DNA from: Nesterenkonia cremea
GTDB taxonomy: Bacteria; Actinomycetota; Actinomycetes; Actinomycetales; Micrococcaceae
Direction: 5' to 3'
DNA length: 64,000 nt
NCBI RefSeq assembly: GCF_014642675.1
Contig: NZ_BMIS01000003.1
Coordinates: forward strand, 124,001-188,000
The notes under the pieces are model-generated. The model was not told the origin of the DNA and made no database searches. It saw only the letters and a program-made list of their open reading frames with translations. This document shows, in pieces, positions 61,422 through 64,000 of this stretch; position 1 is the first letter of the stretch; every line of letters starts with the position of its first letter. Made by a program: the position numbers and the translations under genes.

Positions 61422-63071
61422 GTGCGATGGAACTCGATGGAACTGGCCGCCATGGCCACTGCAGCTGTGCCCGGACTCTCCCCCACCGGGGTGGCCGCGG
61501 CTGCGGATGACGCCCGCGACTTCACCGCCGCCATCGTCCACGACGCCGAGGGCAACCGTTGGCGCATCCGCTCGCCTCAGCACCAGGAGGCGGCCATGCG
61601 CCTGGAGACAGAGCTGCAGGTGCTGCGCGGCTTCTCCACCGCCATCCGCGCTGAGCTTCCGTTCCGTGTGCCGAGCGTGGCCGGTGCGGTCCGCCGCGGC
61701 GAGATGCGCACCTTCGTCTACAACCACCTGCCCGGTGCCTCGATGGACCTGGCCGAGTTGACGAGGGGACCGGCCGGGCTGATCGATGACATCGCCCGGA
61801 CCATCGCCGCCATCCATGACCTGAGCGACTCTGTGGTGGATCACGCCGATCTGCCGCGCTATTCGGCTGAGCGCTACCGTCAGCGCCGCCTCAACGAGCT
61901 CGACCAGGCGGCCACCACCGGCCAGATCCCTGCGCCGCTGCTGCGCCGCTGGGAGCACGCCATGGAGGACCAGCAGCTCTGGGACTTCGAGCCCACCGTC
62001 ACCCACGGCGATCTGCACGAGGACAGCCTGCTCATCGAGGGTGAGCGGGTGGTCGCAGTGACCGGCTGGACCGATCTGCACATCGGCGATCCCGCCGACG
62101 ACTTCGCCTGGCTGACCGCTGTGGGCGCACCGGCCTTCCGGGATCAGGTGCTTCAGGCCTACGGGCAGCACCGCTCCGAGGAGGCAGACCCGTGTCTGAT
62201 GCGCCGTGCCGCGCTGACCGCTGAGTTCGCTCTGGCCCAGTGGCTGGTGCGCGGCAAGGCCACCGAGAACCAGGAGATGGTCGATGAAGCGCTGGGGCTG
62301 CTGAACCAGCTGGCCTCCGACATCGAGACCTACGGCGGACAGCCCATCGCGCTGACCCCCATGGAGGAGGAGGTCAAGGCTCCGGCCGAGACCCAGGACT
62401 CCCGTCCGGTGGCGCGTGTGGGCGCCCATGCGACCGTCGCGGACAACGGCGAGTGGGCCGAGTCCGGCGAGGGCGATGTAGAGCCTGCGGTGATCACCGA
62501 TTCCTCAGCTGACGGCTCTGCTGAGGATGCTGACACAGCTCACGACGCCGGCGGCTCCGCCGGTGCGCCGGCTGCGACTGATGAGGACGGCGAGCCCACC
62601 GGTCAGGTGACTCCGCTCTCCCAGAGCCGGTGGGCGGATCCCGACGACGAGCCCACCGGTCAGTACCCGGCAGTTCCTGCCGATGAGGAGACCACGGGCA
62701 CCATCCCGCCGGTGCAGGAGACAGTGGCTGAGGAGTCCGCGGCTGCCGCTGAGCCGCCGACCACGTCTGGCTCGCTTCCCATCCAACCTGATCAGCAGGC
62801 CGAGCAGCGCGCCAAGCAGAAGAACTTCTTCCCGGCTCAGTCGGCGAACTCGGCACGGTCTGCCGGTTCTGCAGAGACCGCAGGCTCCGCGCGGACTGCG
62901 GGGTCGGCGTCGTCGGCCTGTTCGGCGACTTCGGCGCAGTCTGCGGCCTCGGCTGCTGAGGCGGAGCAGGTTGAGGAGGCTGTTGCTGATCAGACTGCGG
63001 CTGAGCACTCCGAGGGTGCCGGCGGCGAGTCCATCTACTCGCGGCATCCCGGCCTTCGCCCGCCTCAGTAG
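61422..63071 (+). CDS. Aminoglycoside-phosphotransferase-like protein with disordered Ser/Ala tail
   Basis: 549 residues from the GTG at 61422; an ATG at 61437 is the other option, but TAGGGT 7 nt before the GTG fits the leaderless pattern seen nearby. Residues 10-310 are a kinase fold (LQVLRGFSTAIRAELPFRVP; catalytic loop VTHGDLHEDSLLIEGE; metal Asp region TDLHIGDPADDFAWL). The remaining 230 residues are acidic then Ser/Ala repeats (SANSARSAGSAETAGSARTA). Substrate unknown. Family members near uvrD2 are conserved, so it is not an acquired resistance gene. Confidence 0.8.
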   Translation: MRWNSMELAAMATAAVPGLSPTGVAAAADDARDFTAAIVHDAEGNRWRIRSPQHQEAAMRLETELQVLRGFSTAIRAELPFRVPSVAGAVRRGEMRTFVYNHLPGASMDLAELTRGPAGLIDDIARTIAAIHDLSDSVVDHADLPRYSAERYRQRRLNELDQAATTGQIPAPLLRRWEHAMEDQQLWDFEPTVTHGDLHEDSLLIEGERVVAVTGWTDLHIGDPADDFAWLTAVGAPAFRDQVLQAYGQHRSEEADPCLMRRAALTAEFALAQWLVRGKATENQEMVDEALGLLNQLASDIETYGGQPIALTPMEEEVKAPAETQDSRPVARVGAHATVADNGEWAESGEGDVEPAVITDSSADGSAEDADTAHDAGGSAGAPAATDEDGEPTGQVTPLSQSRWADPDDEPTGQYPAVPADEETTGTIPPVQETVAEESAAAAEPPTTSGSLPIQPDQQAEQRAKQKNFFPAQSANSARSAGSAETAGSARTAGSASSACSATSAQSAASAAEAEQVEEAVADQTAAEHSEGAGGESIYSRHPGLRPPQ

Positions 63072-63175
63072 CTTTCCTCACGTTCCGCCCCGGAGGGAAT
63101 GATCCCCACAGAGCTGTGGTTGGTGTCTGACGTTCCACGCCTCCACCCACATCAACCACCGTAAGGGGACGCTTC

Positions 63176-64000
63176 TTGTCGCATTCGACACCTCTGCAGG
63201 AGACGACCGAGCGCCGCGACGAACCGCGGATGTCTCGCAAGCAGATCGCCCTGGCCATCCTGGCACTGTCGGTCGGCGGGTTCGCGATCGGTGTCACTGA
63301 GTTCGCCATCATGGGCCTGCAGCCCCAGGCGGTGGCCGATCTCTTCGGCGAGGTCAACGAGACCACTATGGCCCAGGGCGGCCAGCTGGTGACCTTCTAC
63401 GCGCTCGGCGTCGTCGTCGGTGCTCCGGTGCTGGCTCTGCTGGGTGCCAAGCGGGAGCGGAAGGCCTACGCCATCTTCCTGCTGGGCCTCTTCGCGATAG
63501 CCCATGTGCTGAGCTTCTTCGCGGCCACCTTCGAGCTGATGCTCGCCGCCCGCTTCCTCTCCGGTCTGCCCCATGGTGCCTACTTCGCCACCGCGGCGCT
63601 GATGGCCGCGCAGATGGCGGGGCCGGCCAAGCGCGCCCGGGCGATCTCGGTGGTGCTCTCCGGCATCGCCATCGCCAACCTGACCGGTGTCCCGGCGGTG
63701 ACCTGGGTGGGTCAACAGTTCGGCTGGCGTTGGATGTTCGCCGTCGTGGCCGCGCTGGCGGTGCTCACCATCCTCTTGGTGATGGTCTACGCTCCGCGTC
63801 AGATGCCGCCGGCGGGCGCCTCCATGCGCGGCGAGATGCGCGGCCTGGCGAATCAGCGCCTGTGGGTGGGCATCATCCTGGCGGTCGTCGGTTTCTCCGG
63901 GATGTTCGCCATCTACTCCTACATCTCCTACATCGCCACCGATGTCTCCGGCTTCGGCGAGGGCATGGTGCCGATGATCGTGCTGATCTTCGGCTCCGGC
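63176..64000 (+). CDS. MFS transporter (DHA1 type), N-terminal part
   Basis: Runs off the right edge after 275 residues. TTG start with AAGGGGA 8 nt upstream; an ATG at 63230 lacks a ribosome site. After an acidic/basic head come membrane helices of the AraJ/chloramphenicol-efflux kind (LAILALSVGGFAIGVTEFAI, a motif of this group). GAKRERKAYAI is the MFS motif A loop; LMLAARFLSGLPHGAYFATA follows. A drug or sugar efflux pump by similarity, substrate open. Confidence 0.88.
   Translation, partial: MSHSTPLQETTERRDEPRMSRKQIALAILALSVGGFAIGVTEFAIMGLQPQAVADLFGEVNETTMAQGGQLVTFYALGVVVGAPVLALLGAKRERKAYAIFLLGLFAIAHVLSFFAATFELMLAARFLSGLPHGAYFATAALMAAQMAGPAKRARAISVVLSGIAIANLTGVPAVTWVGQQFGWRWMFAVVAALAVLTILLVMVYAPRQMPPAGASMRGEMRGLANQRLWVGIILAVVGFSGMFAIYSYISYIATDVSGFGEGMVPMIVLIFGSG

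Noticed and set aside
61422..63071. Aminoglycoside resistance gene
   Set aside because: Only the kinase fold is shared; long disordered tail and housekeeping context (uvrD2, nudC) argue against acquired resistance.
63107..63120. Small hairpin CCACAG-AG-CTGTGG before the MFS gene
   Set aside because: Six-bp arms with a 2-nt loop are too weak to call terminator or riboswitch.

Overview
The window is chromosomal DNA from a high-GC actinobacterium. The neighbourhood secA - hpf - comF - lpqB - mtrB - mtrA, the UvrD2/NudC pair, the LpqB lipoprotein, the actinobacterial PdxST and the UPF0182 membrane protein all point to Actinomycetota. The set of small neighbours (BldC-like HTH, Rv3235-like protein, DUF6318 lipoprotein, variant-LRR protein) fits Micrococcales, most like Micrococcaceae. 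Many exported proteins carry very acidic Asp/Glu-rich stretches, which would suit a salt- or alkali-tolerant member such as a Nesterenkonia-like organism; that genus-level idea is an inference.

Layout. 1-5110 (minus): 5' part of a large NAD-glutamate dehydrogenase, then a CpaE-like ATPase and a SAF-domain protein. 5293-7662: BldC-like HTH, an unknown protein, a LysM protein and an Rv3235-like protein, the last two possibly SecA-associated. 7687-16429 (minus): secA, hpf, comF, lpqB, mtrB, mtrA. 16530-22217 (plus): an operon of a multipass membrane protein, DUF4129, DUF4350, MoxR ATPase and DUF58. 22265-24898 (plus): mnmA, a chorismate mutase and a MetE-like protein. 24989-27169: pentapeptide-repeat protein, lipoprotein and OmpA-domain protein. 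27186-29268: two nested insertion sequences (IS481 family, then IS5/IS427 group) placed in the stop codon of a cysteine desulfurase gene. 29264-33963: cysteine desulfurase, J-domain protein, TrmL, and a single polypeptide that looks like an ECF sigma factor joined to its RskA-type anti-sigma factor. 34095-39748: secreted proteins, RraA, PIG-L deacetylase, HtrA-like protease. 39895-44007: a coiled-coil membrane protein plus PspA, then PdxS-PdxT. 44010-49940: lipoproteins, a serine hydrolase, a variant-LRR protein, a divergent EamA/LysR pair and an alpha/beta hydrolase. 50278-64000: initiator tRNA, UPF0182 protein, YlbL-like protease, Zincin_2-like protein, ThiF-like protein, YgjP-like metallopeptidase, UvrD2, NudC, a phosphotransferase-like protein, and the start of an MFS transporter.

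The most noteworthy observations are the sigma/anti-sigma fusion (32236-33963); the two-step IS insertion, whose order can be read from the target duplications and in which one CTAG supplies the stop codons of three genes; a recurring TANNNT box 6-8 nt before start codons that lack a ribosome binding site (likely leaderless genes); a PspA partner lacking the TPM domain expected of its family; and several clean palindromes in control regions. No CRISPR array, prophage, integron or recognisable defence system was seen.
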